A DNA stretch of 64,000 nt from Streptomyces sp. NBC_01016 (GCF_026341035.1 NZ_JAPEOQ010000001.1:2418001-2482000); one strand, 5' to 3'; positions 47,407 through 56,661 are shown, numbered from the stretch's first letter. The notes: generated by a model not told the origin, from the letters alone. Translations and numbers: made by a program.

Positions 47407-47463
47407 CAAGCCCCGTCGGCATTTGAGGCGCGGGGCCCCGAGGCGTCAACCCCGGGGCCCCGC
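47407..47463 (+). repeat. Dispersed intergenic repeat, copy 4 (diverged)
   Basis: AAGCCCCGTCGGCATTTGAG then GCGCGGGGCCCCGAGG, ending in CCCCGGGGCCCCGC. Lies between the convergent ATPase and nucS genes and can fold as a terminator. Confidence 0.65.
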
Positions 47464-47467
47464 ACCC

Positions 47468-48139
47468 TCAGAAGAGCCGCAGCTTGTCGTCCTCGATACC
47501 CCGCATCGCGTCATAATCCAGCACGGCGCACCCGATACCCCGGTCCGTCGCAAGGACTCGCGCCTGCGGCTTGATCTCCTGCGCCGCGAAGACACCCCGC
47601 ACGGGGGCAAGGTGCGGATCGCGGTTCAACAGCTCCAGGTAGCGCGTGAGTTGCTCGACCCCGTCGATCTCGCCACGGCGCTTGATCTCGACGGCCACGG
47701 TTTGCCCTTCGCCGTCCCGGCACAGGATGTCGACCGGGCCGATCGCCGTCATGTACTCGCGGCGAATGAGCGTGTAGCCCTCGCCGAGCGTGTCGATACG
47801 GTCGGCGAGCAGCTCCTGGAGGTGGGCCTCGACGCCGTCCTTGATGAGGCCGGGGTCCACGCCGAGCTCGTGCGAGGAGTCGTGGAGGATCTCCTCCATC
47901 GTGATGATGAGCTTTTCACCCGCCTTGTTGACGACGGTCCACTTGCCCTCGTCGTCTCCGGTGCCCTCCTTCAAGGTGCACGGCGGCGACATCCAGTTGA
48001 GGGGCTTGTAGGCACGGTCGTCCGCATGGATCGAGACGCTGCCGTCCGCCTTCACGAGGATGAGGCGGGGTGCCGACGGGAGATGGGCGGTGAGCCGGCC
48101 CGCGTAATCCACGGAGCAACGGGCGATGACGAGACGCAT
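47468..48139 (-). CDS. nucS: Mismatch-specific endonuclease NucS/EndoMS
   Basis: 223 aa. The actinobacterial and archaeal non-canonical mismatch repair nuclease, replacing MutS/MutL. N-terminal dimerisation domain ([16 protein letters not shown]), C-terminal RecB-like nuclease with [12 protein letters not shown] and [17 protein letters not shown] (Asp, Glu, Lys catalytic set). It lacks an obvious C-terminal clamp-binding extension beyond [12 protein letters not shown] 48139 is 8 nt from a TAGCGT -10 box (complement of 48148-48153), so it may be leaderless. Confidence 0.95.
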   Translation of the reverse strand: MRLVIARCSVDYAGRLTAHLPSAPRLILVKADGSVSIHADDRAYKPLNWMSPPCTLKEGTGDDEGKWTVVNKAGEKLIITMEEILHDSSHELGVDPGLIKDGVEAHLQELLADRIDTLGEGYTLIRREYMTAIGPVDILCRDGEGQTVAVEIKRRGEIDGVEQLTRYLELLNRDPHLAPVRGVFAAQEIKPQARVLATDRGIGCAVLDYDAMRGIEDDKLRLF

Positions 48140-48326
48140 GGTCGGCAACGCTACTCGACCCTCGGTGGTCGACGCACTTCTCCCTCCCGTCTCCCACCAC
48201 CGCACCACCCGAGCACCTGCGGTGCGCCCCTTTAATTCCCGTAATTCCAGTAAGCACGCGTTCGGCATTGGCCGGTTGTGTACGAACGAATACCCCTACG
48301 CCCTGTTGCCGTTCGGACACGTTGCC

Positions 48327-48332
48327 TAACGT
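48327..48332 (+). promoter_or_regulatory. -10 candidate upstream of the SCO5389-like gene
   Basis: TAACGT with TTGCCG 15 nt upstream as a weak -35, giving a leader of about 105 nt. The 306-nt gap between nucS and this gene holds no other feature I can support. Confidence 0.35.
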
Positions 48333-48445
48333 AGAAGACAGGAGGTCGCGGCGCGTGCACGCTGCGTGTTCCACGGAGTGCTCGTGCCAAGGACTTCTGC
48401 CCTGTCCGTCAGCCCCCGCTCCCCGGGGGTGCGAGAGGAGAACCC

Positions 48446-48838
48446 ATGTCGCTCGACGTCTCACCGGCGCTGTTGGATCAGGCCGAGCGAGGCGAGGTCG
48501 ACGAAAAGGACTTCGTCGACTGCGTCCGGACCTCCCTGCCTTACGCATGGGAGATGATCAGCTCCCTGGTGGCTCAGCTGAAGGTCGACGGCGGAGCGTT
48601 CGCCGACAACCAGACGCCGCCCCCGGACGAGCAGGCACGCGGACAGCTTCTGCGCGCGCTCGCGAGTGACGCCATACGTGGGGCGCTGCAGCGGCACTTC
48701 GGTGTCCGCCTCGCGTTCCAGAACTGCCACCGGGTCGCGGTGTTTCCGCAGGACCCGTCGGTGGACGAGACGCTCGCCCGCTTCACCTCGGCCCGCAATC
48801 AGCTGCTCAACCAGTCACCGGAACTGCGTGACTGCTGA
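48446..48838 (+). CDS. Conserved small protein, SCO5389 family, unknown function
   Basis: 130 aa soluble protein: MSLDVSPALLDQAERGEVDE, DCVRTSLPYAWEMISSLVAQL, and RHFGVRLAFQNCHRVAVFP. No signal, metal motif or HTH. It is a Streptomyces family known to me only as a conserved hypothetical. ATG follows GAGAGGAG. Divergent from nucS, which may be coincidence. Confidence 0.85.
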   Translation: MSLDVSPALLDQAERGEVDEKDFVDCVRTSLPYAWEMISSLVAQLKVDGGAFADNQTPPPDEQARGQLLRALASDAIRGALQRHFGVRLAFQNCHRVAVFPQDPSVDETLARFTSARNQLLNQSPELRDC

Positions 48839-48931
48839 CGGCTGAGGGCGTAACAGCCTTTGCCTGCCGGCCCGTGCGCGGGAGGTGCATCTGTACGGGC
48901 CGACGGGTGCCGAGGGCAACGTCCCAGTGCG

Positions 48932-49966
48932 TCAGTCGAGTTGAGGCAGTACCTCGGCTCCGAGACGCCGCACGTTCTCCTCCGTGGCCGTGAGATCTCC
49001 CGAGCCCTCGACGAGCAGCGCGAACCGCGTGATCCCCGTCCGCTCCGATGTCGCCGCGAGTCGGTCCGCGCACAACTGCGGGGTGCCGACCGGGTGCAGG
49101 GAGCACAGCAGTTCCGTGTACGCGTACGGGTCGCGCATCGCCCGCGCCCTGCCGTCGACCGTCACATGGGCGTCGAGCCCCTGCTTCAGCCAGCCGGGCA
49201 TCGCCTTCAGGAGTGTCTCCGCGGCCTCCGACTCGCTGTCACCGATCTGGGCGACACCGGCCGACACGTGCTCCGCCGCGTAGATCTCGTCGACCGAGCG
49301 TCCTGCCTCGCGGGCGCGGCGTCGCCACAGGCCGACCATCTCGGCCTTCTCCTCGTCCCCGATGTGCATGCCGAGCAGCATCGGCAGACCCCGCTCGGCG
49401 GCGAGCCGCACGCTGTTCGGTGACGTACAGGCGACGATCACTTCCGGCCCTTCCTGGACCGCTCCGCCGATCGCCTCGGTCGGGCGCGGCACGACAGGGA
49501 CCTCGCGGAAGGCGAAGCGCTCACCGGCGCCCCCGACATGCTCGTCCCGCAGCCACTTGAGCAGCAGGTCGAGGGATTCCGGGAAGCCCTTCTCGTACGC
49601 CTCGATGCCGCCCCCGAAGACCTCCAGGTCCACCCAGGGCCCGCCCCTGCCGACGCCGAGCGAGAACCGGCCGCCCGACGTGACGTGCAACAATGCCGCC
49701 TGCTCGCCGAGGGCGACCGGGTGCGCGGTCGGCAGCACGCTGACCGCCGTACCGACCCGCAGCGTGTTCGTGCGGCCGAGCAGCAGCGCGGCCAGCGTCA
49801 CGGCCGAGGGACAGGTCCCGTACGGCACGAAGTGGTGCTCGGCGAGCCACACGGAGTCGAGGCCCGCCTCTTCGGCGACCTCCGCGGATCGCACCGCGCG
49901 ATGCAGTGCCTCTCCCTGCCCCTGACCCGGAAACTGGGCCGCCAGTACAAATGTTCCTACGCGCAT
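48932..49966 (-). CDS. LLM-class flavin-dependent oxidoreductase
   Basis: 344 aa luciferase-like TIM barrel. Motifs: GLDSVWLAEHHFVPYG, LRVGTAVSVLPTAHPVALGEQAALLHVTSGGRFSLGVGRG, and AERGLPMLLG. Uses FMN or F420; the substrate is unknown. ATG 49966 follows AGGAAAG; the frame is open further upstream without similarity. Convergent with the SCO5389-like gene. Confidence 0.92.
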   Translation of the reverse strand: MRVGTFVLAAQFPGQGQGEALHRAVRSAEVAEEAGLDSVWLAEHHFVPYGTCPSAVTLAALLLGRTNTLRVGTAVSVLPTAHPVALGEQAALLHVTSGGRFSLGVGRGGPWVDLEVFGGGIEAYEKGFPESLDLLLKWLRDEHVGGAGERFAFREVPVVPRPTEAIGGAVQEGPEVIVACTSPNSVRLAAERGLPMLLGMHIGDEEKAEMVGLWRRRAREAGRSVDEIYAAEHVSAGVAQIGDSESEAAETLLKAMPGWLKQGLDAHVTVDGRARAMRDPYAYTELLCSLHPVGTPQLCADRLAATSERTGITRFALLVEGSGDLTATEENVRRLGAEVLPQLD

Positions 49967-50177
49967 CGCTTTCCTGCCTTCCTCGGCACCGACGCGGGCA
50001 TTCCCCCTATAGGCAATAACGGTTGGCAAGTGCCAAGGACACGGCCTCGCATGAAGATTGGCAGATTTTCCGGCAGATCTTGACATCGGGCCGGACCGAT
50101 GGACCTCGAGTGCCCCCTCCGTATCGGCGTACGCTGTTTGCGACCTCCTGCTCCGTTCACACACTCAGAGGTGAGAC

Positions 50178-50519
50178 GTGTCTCCGCGCCGCAACCGCCC
50201 GAAAGCAGGCGGGTCGTCCCGCAGTAGCGACTCCACGAGCAGCGGGGACGAAGCGAAGCGCTACGGCGGGTTCCAGTCCACGGAGAGCTGGCAGGGCGAG
50301 CAGTGGAGCGTGCGCCACGTGGCGGGCGCGAGCGCGGCCGGAAAGACGTACCGCTGCCCCGGCTGCGACCAGCAGATCCCCTCCGGTGTCGCACATGTGG
50401 TGGCCTGGCCGGAGTACGGGGGAGTGGACGACCGGCGGCACTGGCACAAGGCGTGCTGGAACGCGAAGGACCGCCGCACCACGAAGGTGCAGCGGTCCAA
50501 GAACGCGCCGCGGTACTGA
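50178..50519 (+). CDS. Small basic protein with a Cys/His zinc-ribbon-like motif
   Basis: 113 aa. Ser/Arg-rich N-terminus, then YRCPGCDQQIPSG and HWHKACW, a plausible CxxC...H..C metal site. Sometimes named ATP/GTP-binding because of AGASAAGKTY, but this is not a convincing P-loop. GTG 50178 follows AGAGGTGAG; TACGCT at 50130 is a -10 candidate. Function unknown. Confidence 0.78.
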   Translation: MSPRRNRPKAGGSSRSSDSTSSGDEAKRYGGFQSTESWQGEQWSVRHVAGASAAGKTYRCPGCDQQIPSGVAHVVAWPEYGGVDDRRHWHKACWNAKDRRTTKVQRSKNAPRY

Positions 50520-50561
50520 AGGCCACCGGGCCCAAGGAGCGCTGTACGTCCAGCTGTACGG

Positions 50562-51395
50562 CTATACGTCGCGGCTGTTGAGCGACAGGAACGCGCCGCC
50601 GAGCGCCACCGCGGTGATCGCCGCCATGATCCACAGCGGCTGCCAGCCGGTCGGGCCCGAGCCCGCGGTCACCGAGTTGTCGTAGAGCACGGCGAGCTGG
50701 CTGGGGACCGAGTACTCGAGCAGCGCCTGCTGCAGGTCCTTGAGCGACTCCGAGAACATGAAGATCGCCATGACGAGCGGCAGCAGCACGACGCCGACCA
50801 TGATGGTGATCGCGCCCGCCGAGTGCCGTACGAGCGTGCCGACGGCGAGCCCGAGCAGGCCGAGCAGCGCGACGAAGAGGCCGACGCCGAGCGTCGACTT
50901 CGCCCACGTGCCGCCCTCCGGCGAGTCCACGCCCACGATGCCCACCTGGAGCGCGCCGACGAGTGCGGCGAACACGGTGGTCAGCACCGTGACGAGCAGG
51001 AAGAAGACGATCGCCTTGGCGGCGAGCACCCGGCTCCGGCTGGAGCAGGCCGTCATCGTCGTGCGGATCATGCCGGTGCCGTACTCGGAGGCGATGGTCA
51101 GGACGCCGAGGGTCATCACGCAGATGGTGCCGAGCAGCGTGCCGAAGAAGCCGAGGCTGAGCACCTGTTGGCTGCTCGGCGACGAGCCGTCGTCGGCGGC
51201 GACCACGGCGGCCGAGGCCAGACCGAGTCCGACCATCAGCACGATCATCACGCCCAGCGTCCACATCGTGGAGCGCACGGAACGGATCTTCGTCCACTCC
51301 GAGGCGAGTGCGTCGCCCAGGTGCGCCTTGCGGATCGGGATGGGCGAGGCGTACGAGGCGCCGGGAGCGGCGAGGGGCGGGGGCGGCGTGCTCAT
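50562..51395 (-). CDS. ABC-2 type permease, copy A
   Basis: 277 aa, six helices, ABC-2 subfamily with SEWTKIRSVRSTMWTL and the loop TIASEYGTGMIRTTMTA typical of actinobacterial exporters. ATG 51395 overlaps the ATPase stop (ATGA). Paralogous to the permease at 53489. Confidence 0.92.
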   Translation of the reverse strand: MSTPPPPLAAPGASYASPIPIRKAHLGDALASEWTKIRSVRSTMWTLGVMIVLMVGLGLASAAVVAADDGSSPSSQQVLSLGFFGTLLGTICVMTLGVLTIASEYGTGMIRTTMTACSSRSRVLAAKAIVFFLLVTVLTTVFAALVGALQVGIVGVDSPEGGTWAKSTLGVGLFVALLGLLGLAVGTLVRHSAGAITIMVGVVLLPLVMAIFMFSESLKDLQQALLEYSVPSQLAVLYDNSVTAGSGPTGWQPLWIMAAITAVALGGAFLSLNSRDV

Positions 51396-52633
51396 CGGGC
51401 GTCCTTGTCCATCGGCGGGGCGGTCGGGGCCGGTGCGGCGGCCGGAGCCGGCGCGACGGGCGGGGCCGGCGGGGGCATCGGGGCCGCGTACGGATTCTGG
51501 TCCGCGACGGGCTGCTGGGCGGGCGGCTGGACCGGGGCGTGGACCGGGGGCTGACCCGGACCCGGGGCCTGGACCGGGGCCTGGACCGGAGCCTGACCCG
51601 GGGCCTGGGGCGGCGGCGGGGCGTACCAGCCCGGCTGGCCCTGTCCCGGCACCGGCATCTGGGCGGGCGGCACCGCGCCGGGCGGCAGCTGCTCGTGCAG
51701 GCCCGCGCGCTGGTCGACGGTCGAGCGGTAGTCGACGGCGCCCTGCGTCATCCGCATGTACGCCTCTTCCAGCGACGCCTGGTGCGGCGACAGCTCCCAC
51801 AGCCGTACGTCGGCGCTGTGTGCCAGATCGCTGATCTGCGGCAGTACCAGGCCCGTGACGCGCAGTCCGCCGTCCTGCTCGGGCATGACCTGGCCGCCCG
51901 CCTCGGTCAGCGCCGCCGTCAGCTTCTCGCGCTGCTGCGGCTCGCTGTCGGGGGTGCGCACCCGCGCGAAGCCGGCCGAGTTGTGCGCGATGAAGTCCCG
52001 CACGCTCATGTCGGCGAGCAGCTGCCCGCGTCCGATCACGATCAGGTGCTCGGCGGTGAGCGCCATCTCGCTCATCAGGTGCGAGGAGACGAAGACCGTG
52101 CGCCCCTCGGAGGCGAGCTGCTTCATCAGGTTCCTGACCCAGAGGATGCCCTCGGGGTCGAGCCCGTTGACCGGCTCGTCGAAGAGCAGCACCTGCGGGT
52201 CGCCGAGGAGCGCGGCGGCGATGCCGAGCCGCTGCCCCATGCCGAGCGAGAACCCGTTGGAGCGCCGCTTCGCGACGTCCTGAAGACCGACGACGCCGAG
52301 CACCTCGTCGACCCGGCGGGCCGGGATGCCGGAGAGCTGGGCCAGGCTCAGCAGATGGCTGCGGGCGGTCCTGCCGCCGTGCACGGCCTTCGCGTCGAGC
52401 AGCGCGCCGACCTGGCGCGGAGCGTTCGGGAGCCTGTTGTACGGATAGCCGCCGATGGTCACGTGGCCGGCGGTCGGCTGGTCGAGGCCGAGGATCATGC
52501 GCATCGTCGTGGACTTGCCCGAGCCGTTCGGCCCGAGGAACCCGGTCACGGTCCCCGGCCGCACCTGGAAGGAAAGGTTGTACACGGCTGTCTTCGCGCC
52601 ATAGCGCTTCGTCAGGCCGACTGCCTCGATCAT
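51392..52633 (-). CDS. ABC transporter ATP-binding protein with long Pro/Gln tail, copy A
   Basis: 413 aa. NBD in the first about 230 residues: GPNGSGKST, LGMGQRLGIA as the signature loop (unusual: GMGQ for SGGQ), VLLFDEPVNGLDPEGI. After a regulatory domain to about 310, the last 100 residues are a low-complexity Pro/Ala/Gln tail (APVQAPVQAPGPGQPP). ATG 52633 has GGAGA upstream. Copy B at 54261 is a close paralogue with a different tail. Confidence 0.94.
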   Translation of the reverse strand: MIEAVGLTKRYGAKTAVYNLSFQVRPGTVTGFLGPNGSGKSTTMRMILGLDQPTAGHVTIGGYPYNRLPNAPRQVGALLDAKAVHGGRTARSHLLSLAQLSGIPARRVDEVLGVVGLQDVAKRRSNGFSLGMGQRLGIAAALLGDPQVLLFDEPVNGLDPEGILWVRNLMKQLASEGRTVFVSSHLMSEMALTAEHLIVIGRGQLLADMSVRDFIAHNSAGFARVRTPDSEPQQREKLTAALTEAGGQVMPEQDGGLRVTGLVLPQISDLAHSADVRLWELSPHQASLEEAYMRMTQGAVDYRSTVDQRAGLHEQLPPGAVPPAQMPVPGQGQPGWYAPPPPQAPGQAPVQAPVQAPGPGQPPVHAPVQPPAQQPVADQNPYAAPMPPPAPPVAPAPAAAPAPTAPPMDKDAR

Positions 52634-52751
52634 TCTCCGCACCCATCGGATCGGAAGGTTCTGAGAGTTTCCGGACGTCGGGGCAGACGCCCCCGTAAGG
52701 GTTAGGAGCGTATACGTGCGCTGACGGTTCCGGCCAAGAGTGAGCAAAGCG

Positions 52752-53465
52752 TCAGGCGGGGCCGGAGGGGATTGTTCCGCCCGAGCGCAGGATCCGGGTG
52801 CCCTCTTCGCGTACGGCGGGGGACGCGGCCGCGCGCCGTACCCAGTCCCGCGGGGCAGGGCCGAGCAGCGCGGCCAGCTCCGGAGAGGCCGCCATGAGCG
52901 CGCTCAGGAGGCCCGCCTGGTCGCCGCCGCCGGCCCGCGGGGCACCGGTGCCCGGGTCGACGAGAACGCCGTGCTCACCCACGTACATCTGCAGACCGGG
53001 GACGGGGGCGCCGGGGACGGTGGTCCTGCGGTAGTTCGGCAGCTCGGTGGCGTCGACCGCCTTCAGCTGGGCCGCATCGAGCCAGGACACGACGAGGGTG
53101 CGCGCGGCCCGCGGATCCGGGTAGGGGGCGGCCGCCACATATCCGTTGCGCCCGATGTGTGCGGAGCAGCCGACGCCGATGCCGCGGGTGGGGAGCGGCA
53201 CCATCGGCACGGCGATCGGCAGACCGAGCTTCTTCAGCTTGTACGCGACCTGGGCGGGGGCCGCGTTGGAGCCGACGGCGAGGACGGGGGTGCGGTCCGC
53301 GGTCCAGCGGGGCAGCTCGCGCTCCACGTCCAGGTCGAGGAGTTCGTCGCCGCGCAGGAGGGCCGGGGCGGTGACCGGGCGGCCGGGGTAGCTGAGGGGA
53401 GTGAGGGCGGGGACGGTGTCGTAGCCGAGGGAGACAAGGGTGCGGCTGGGATCGATGAGCGCCAT
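52752..53465 (-). CDS. Conserved protein with GSN motif, function unknown
   Basis: 237 aa soluble. TPVLAVGSNAAPAQVAYKL recalls the GSN loop of the gamma-glutamylcyclotransferase-like fold, but I cannot confirm it. Also SAHIGRNGYVAAAPYPDP and ELPNYRRTTVPG. It lies between the two ABC pairs, 23 nt after the second permease. TAGCCT (complement of 53474-53479) is 8 nt before the ATG, suggesting its own near-leaderless promoter. Confidence 0.75.
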   Translation of the reverse strand: MALIDPSRTLVSLGYDTVPALTPLSYPGRPVTAPALLRGDELLDLDVERELPRWTADRTPVLAVGSNAAPAQVAYKLKKLGLPIAVPMVPLPTRGIGVGCSAHIGRNGYVAAAPYPDPRAARTLVVSWLDAAQLKAVDATELPNYRRTTVPGAPVPGLQMYVGEHGVLVDPGTGAPRAGGGDQAGLLSALMAASPELAALLGPAPRDWVRRAAASPAVREEGTRILRSGGTIPSGPA

Positions 53466-53488
53466 GGGGCCGCAGGCTAGGCCCTGTC

Positions 53489-54259
53489 CTACGCGTCCCG
53501 CTTCTTCAGCAGGGCGTATCCGACGATCAGCGCCACCGCCACCCACACCAGCAGGATCGCGAGCCCGCCCCACGGTCCGTACGGCGCGTCGTCGCTCGGC
53601 GGGTCCACCACCTGCATGACCTTCAGGCCCGCCTGGTCGGGGAAGTACTGGGCGACCTTCTTCGTGGCCGAGACGCTGCCGAGGATCGGCGAGACCAGGA
53701 AGAAGAACGGCATCAGGATGCCGAGCGAGAGCATGGGGGAGCGGAGCATCGACGCGACGCCCATGGAGAACATCGTCATCAGCGTCATGTAGACGGCGGC
53801 GCCGAACACCGCGCGCAGCACGTTCGGCGCGCCCAGGTCCGTGCCGTGGTCGCCGAGCATCAGCTGGCCGAGGAAGAACGACGCGAAGCTGATGACCAGC
53901 GCGACGACGAGCGCGAGCAGCGCGGCGACCAGGATCTTGGAGAAGAGGAACGTGCCGCGCTGCGGGACCGCCGCGAGCGAGGTGCGGATCATGCCCGTGC
54001 TGTACTCGCTCGCGACCACGAGGACCCCGAAGACCAGCATCGCGAGCTGGCCGAGGGAGAGGCCGGAGAAGGAGATGAAGGTCGGGTCGAAGGTCAGCTT
54101 GTCCCCGGTCGACATCTTGTCGAACTCGTTGCCGGTGAACGCGCTGATCAGCATGCCGAGGCCGACGGAGACGAGCACCGCGAGGCCGAGCGTGAAGGCC
54201 GTCGAGTTCACCGATTTGATCTTGGTCCACTCGGAGCGGAGGACCTGGGCCGCGGCCAT
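53489..54259 (-). CDS. ABC-2 type permease, copy B
   Basis: 256 aa, six helices. SEWTKIKSVNSTAFTLGLAV and VASEYSTGMIRTSLAAVPQRG mirror copy A. One nt separates it from the ATPase stop. Ends LIVGYALLKKRDA. Confidence 0.92.
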   Translation of the reverse strand: MAAAQVLRSEWTKIKSVNSTAFTLGLAVLVSVGLGMLISAFTGNEFDKMSTGDKLTFDPTFISFSGLSLGQLAMLVFGVLVVASEYSTGMIRTSLAAVPQRGTFLFSKILVAALLALVVALVISFASFFLGQLMLGDHGTDLGAPNVLRAVFGAAVYMTLMTMFSMGVASMLRSPMLSLGILMPFFFLVSPILGSVSATKKVAQYFPDQAGLKVMQVVDPPSDDAPYGPWGGLAILLVWVAVALIVGYALLKKRDA

Positions 54260-54260
54260 C

Positions 54261-55313
54261 TCAGGCGCCCTTCTCTCGGTTCCAGCTGGAACCCCAGCCC
54301 GACTGCTGCGGGTTCTGTGGGGCTCCCGGGTTCTGTGGGGCCTGCGGAGTCTGTGGGGCCATCGGGTTCTGTGGGGTCACTGGGCCTTGCGGGTTCTGCT
54401 GCTCCGGAGCGTCCGTGTGCGCGTGGTACTCCACCGACTCCGCCGTCAGCTGCATGAACGCCTCTTCCAGGGAGGCCTGCTGCGGGCTCAGCTCGTGCAG
54501 GACGAGCTGGTTGCGCGCCGCGAGCTCGCCGAGCTCCTCTGCGGGGTGGCCGTCCACCTCGAGAGCGCCGCCGGACTCCACGACCGTGATGCCGGCCCGG
54601 TGCAGCACGTCCAGCAGGCGCTCGTGCTGCGGTGAGCGCAGCCGGACGTACGAGCGCGAGTTCTGCCGGATGAAGTCCGGCATCGACATGTCGGCAAGGA
54701 GCCGTCCCTGCCCGATGACCACCAGATGGTCGGCGGTGAGCGCCATTTCGCTCATCAGGTGGGACGAGACGAAGACGGTACGGCCGGCGGACGCGAGGGA
54801 TTTCATCAGGTTGCGGATCCAGTGGATGCCCTCGGGGTCGAGCCCGTTGACCGGCTCGTCGAACATCAGGATCTGCGGGTCGCCGAGGAGCGCGCCGGCG
54901 ATGCCGAGCCGCTGCCCCATGCCGAGCGAGAAACCCTTGGCCTTCTTACGGGCCACGGCCGTGAGGCCGACCGTGTCGAGCACCTCGTACACGCGGCTCT
55001 TGGGGATGCCGTTGGACTGCGCCAGGCAGAGGAGGTGGTTGTAGGCGTTGCGGCCGCCGTGCATCGCCTTCGCGTCGAGCAGCGCGCCGATGTAGCGCAG
55101 CGGGTCCTTCAGCTGGGCGTAGTGCTTGCCGTCGATCCGGACGTCGCCCGCCGTCGGGTTGTCGAGGCCGAGCATCATCCGCATCGTGGTGGACTTGCCC
55201 GCGCCGTTGGGGCCGAGGAATCCGGTGACGATTCCTGGCCGGACGGAGAAGGTGAGGTCGTCCACGGCCGTCTTCTCGCCGTAGCGCTTGGTCAGCCCCG
55301 AGAGCTCGATCAT
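54261..55313 (-). CDS. ABC transporter ATP-binding protein with Pro/Gln/Asn tail, copy B
   Basis: 350 aa. GPNGAGKST, LGMGQRLGIAGAL, ILMFDEPVNGLDPEGIHW, TVFVSSHLMSEMAL. Identical over long stretches to copy A, but the C-terminal 45 residues are QNPxxPQ-type repeats (TPQNPMAPQTPQAPQNPG). ATG 55313 is exactly 6 nt from TAGCGT (complement of 55320-55325), so it is probably leaderless. Confidence 0.94.
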   Translation of the reverse strand: MIELSGLTKRYGEKTAVDDLTFSVRPGIVTGFLGPNGAGKSTTMRMMLGLDNPTAGDVRIDGKHYAQLKDPLRYIGALLDAKAMHGGRNAYNHLLCLAQSNGIPKSRVYEVLDTVGLTAVARKKAKGFSLGMGQRLGIAGALLGDPQILMFDEPVNGLDPEGIHWIRNLMKSLASAGRTVFVSSHLMSEMALTADHLVVIGQGRLLADMSMPDFIRQNSRSYVRLRSPQHERLLDVLHRAGITVVESGGALEVDGHPAEELGELAARNQLVLHELSPQQASLEEAFMQLTAESVEYHAHTDAPEQQNPQGPVTPQNPMAPQTPQAPQNPGAPQNPQQSGWGSSWNREKGA

Positions 55314-55319
55314 GCGGCC

Positions 55320-55325
55320 ACGCTA
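55320..55325 (-). promoter_or_regulatory. -10 box of the leaderless promoter of ABC copy B
   Basis: TAGCGT on the minus strand, 6 nt before the ATG at 55313 and just downstream of the filP terminator hairpin. Confidence 0.55.
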
Positions 55326-55334
55326 AATCGCGAC

Positions 55335-55368
55335 AAAGCCCCCGGCCACTCGTGAGTGACCGGGGGCT
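55335..55368 (-). terminator. filP terminator
   Basis: AAGCCCCCGG-T-CACTC pairs with GAGTG-G-CCGGGGGCTT around a 2-nt loop, followed by TTTG on the minus strand. It separates filP from the ABC genes. Confidence 0.8.
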
Positions 55369-55400
55369 TCGAGCTCGGCTCCCTCAAGCCTCGGCGGGGG

Positions 55401-55529
55401 CATTTCAAGCCCCGCCGGCGATTGAGGCGCGGGGTATGGGGCAGAGCCCCAAGCCCAGCCCCAGCTACCCGGCGAGCGCCCCGGGGCTCCGCCCCGGACC
55501 CCGCTGCTCAATCGCCGCAGGGGCTGAAA
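55401..55529. repeat. Dispersed intergenic repeat, copies 5 and 6 as an inverted pair
   Basis: Forward copy 55401-55450 (TTTCAAGCCCCGCCGGCGAT...) and reverse copy 55483-55529 (GGGGCTCCGCCCCGGACCCC... AGGGGCTGAAA), giving a large potential hairpin downstream of filP. Confidence 0.8.
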
Positions 55530-55533
55530 CGGC

Positions 55534-56469
55534 CTACCGGGACTGCTGGGCCGGAACCCCGCGGGAGATGGGCTCCTCCTCCGCCGGGGCGCCCGCCGCA
55601 GCGACTGCCGCACCGGTGAGGGTGGCCAGCATCTCGCGGACATTCGTCAGCTGCGCGTTGATCGAGTCGCGGCGGTTGGTGAGCGCCGCCAGCTCGCGCT
55701 CGGACTCGCTGCGGATGCGGTCCGCCTTGGCGTTCGCGTCCGCGACGATGTCCTCGGCCTGGCGCTGGGCCGTCTCCACCGTCTGGCGGGCGCGCCGCTC
55801 GGCGTCCGTGCGCAGCTTCTCGGCCTCCAGGCGGAGCTGCTCCGCGCGGTGCTCGATCTCGGCGAGGCGCTTCTCGGCCTTGGCCTGACGCGAGGCCAGG
55901 TCGCGCTCCGACTGCTCGCGGCGCTTGGCCAGGTTCGTCTCGAAGTCGGCGGCGGCCTGGGCGGCCTTGGCGCGCGTCTCCTCGAAGAGGGCGTCCGCCT
56001 CCTCGCGCTTGGACTGCGCGTCCTTCTGCGCCTCGGTGCGCAGCGAGGTGGCCTCGCCCTTGGCCTTTTCGACGATCCGAACGCCCTCGTCCTCGGCCTT
56101 GGACTTGCGCTCGGCGGCGAACGACTCCGCGTCGTTGCGCACCTGCTGGGCCGCGGACTCGGCGAGCTCCCGGTGCTGCTCGGCCGCCCTGCGGGCCTCT
56201 TCGCGCAGGTCCTTGGCCTCCTCCTCGGCGAGGCGGAGGATCTTCTCGACGCGGGCGCCGAGGCCGGCGTACGACGGCTCCGCGTCGTTCACCTGCGCCT
56301 GAGCGTTCTGCGTCTCGAGGTGGAGTTCCTCGATGCGCTTTTCCAGAGCAGTGATACGGGCAAGAGCACTGTCACGGTCGGAGACGAGCTTGGAGATCCG
56401 TTCGTCCACCTGAGCGCGGTCGTACCCACGCCGCACAAGCTCGAAGCCGTAGGGGGAAGTGTCGCTCAT
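55534..56469 (-). CDS. filP: FilP, intermediate-filament-like coiled-coil protein
   Basis: 311 aa. Short N-terminus with a DivIVA-like motif (GFELVRRGYDRAQVDERISKL), then almost uninterrupted coiled coil rich in Ala, Glu, Arg and Gln (about 30-285), and a disordered Pro/Ala tail. In S. coelicolor FilP (SCO5396) forms a cytoskeletal network that gives hyphae stiffness and interacts with DivIVA and Scy. ATG 56469 follows AGGAACCCC. Transcribed from its own region 192 nt downstream of scy; TAGGAT near 56508 is a -10 candidate. Confidence 0.95.
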   Translation of the reverse strand: MSDTSPYGFELVRRGYDRAQVDERISKLVSDRDSALARITALEKRIEELHLETQNAQAQVNDAEPSYAGLGARVEKILRLAEEEAKDLREEARRAAEQHRELAESAAQQVRNDAESFAAERKSKAEDEGVRIVEKAKGEATSLRTEAQKDAQSKREEADALFEETRAKAAQAAADFETNLAKRREQSERDLASRQAKAEKRLAEIEHRAEQLRLEAEKLRTDAERRARQTVETAQRQAEDIVADANAKADRIRSESERELAALTNRRDSINAQLTNVREMLATLTGAAVAAAGAPAEEEPISRGVPAQQSR

Positions 56470-56661
56470 GGGGTTCCTGTCGAATGAGACCGGTGAGGTG
56501 ATAGGGGGAATCCTAGGGGGCGTAGCGGCGTGTCATCGGGCAGATGTCGTATTGATCAGCCTTCGACTCTAGAATGTCACCCCTTTTGAGTGGCGTAGGG
56601 ACGGAGTGCTTGCCAGAACAGGGCCAAAGGTCCTTGGAGAGCACGGTAGTTGGCCGAAAGG

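Noticed and set aside
45035..47449. 804-codon minus-strand frame opposite the STAND-like ATPase
   Set aside because: Arg-rich antisense product; the plus-strand protein has a P-loop, membrane helix and regular tail.
50178..50519. P-loop in AGASAAGKTY of the small Cys-motif protein
   Set aside because: Lacks the strand context and Walker B; the Cys/His pattern is the better clue.
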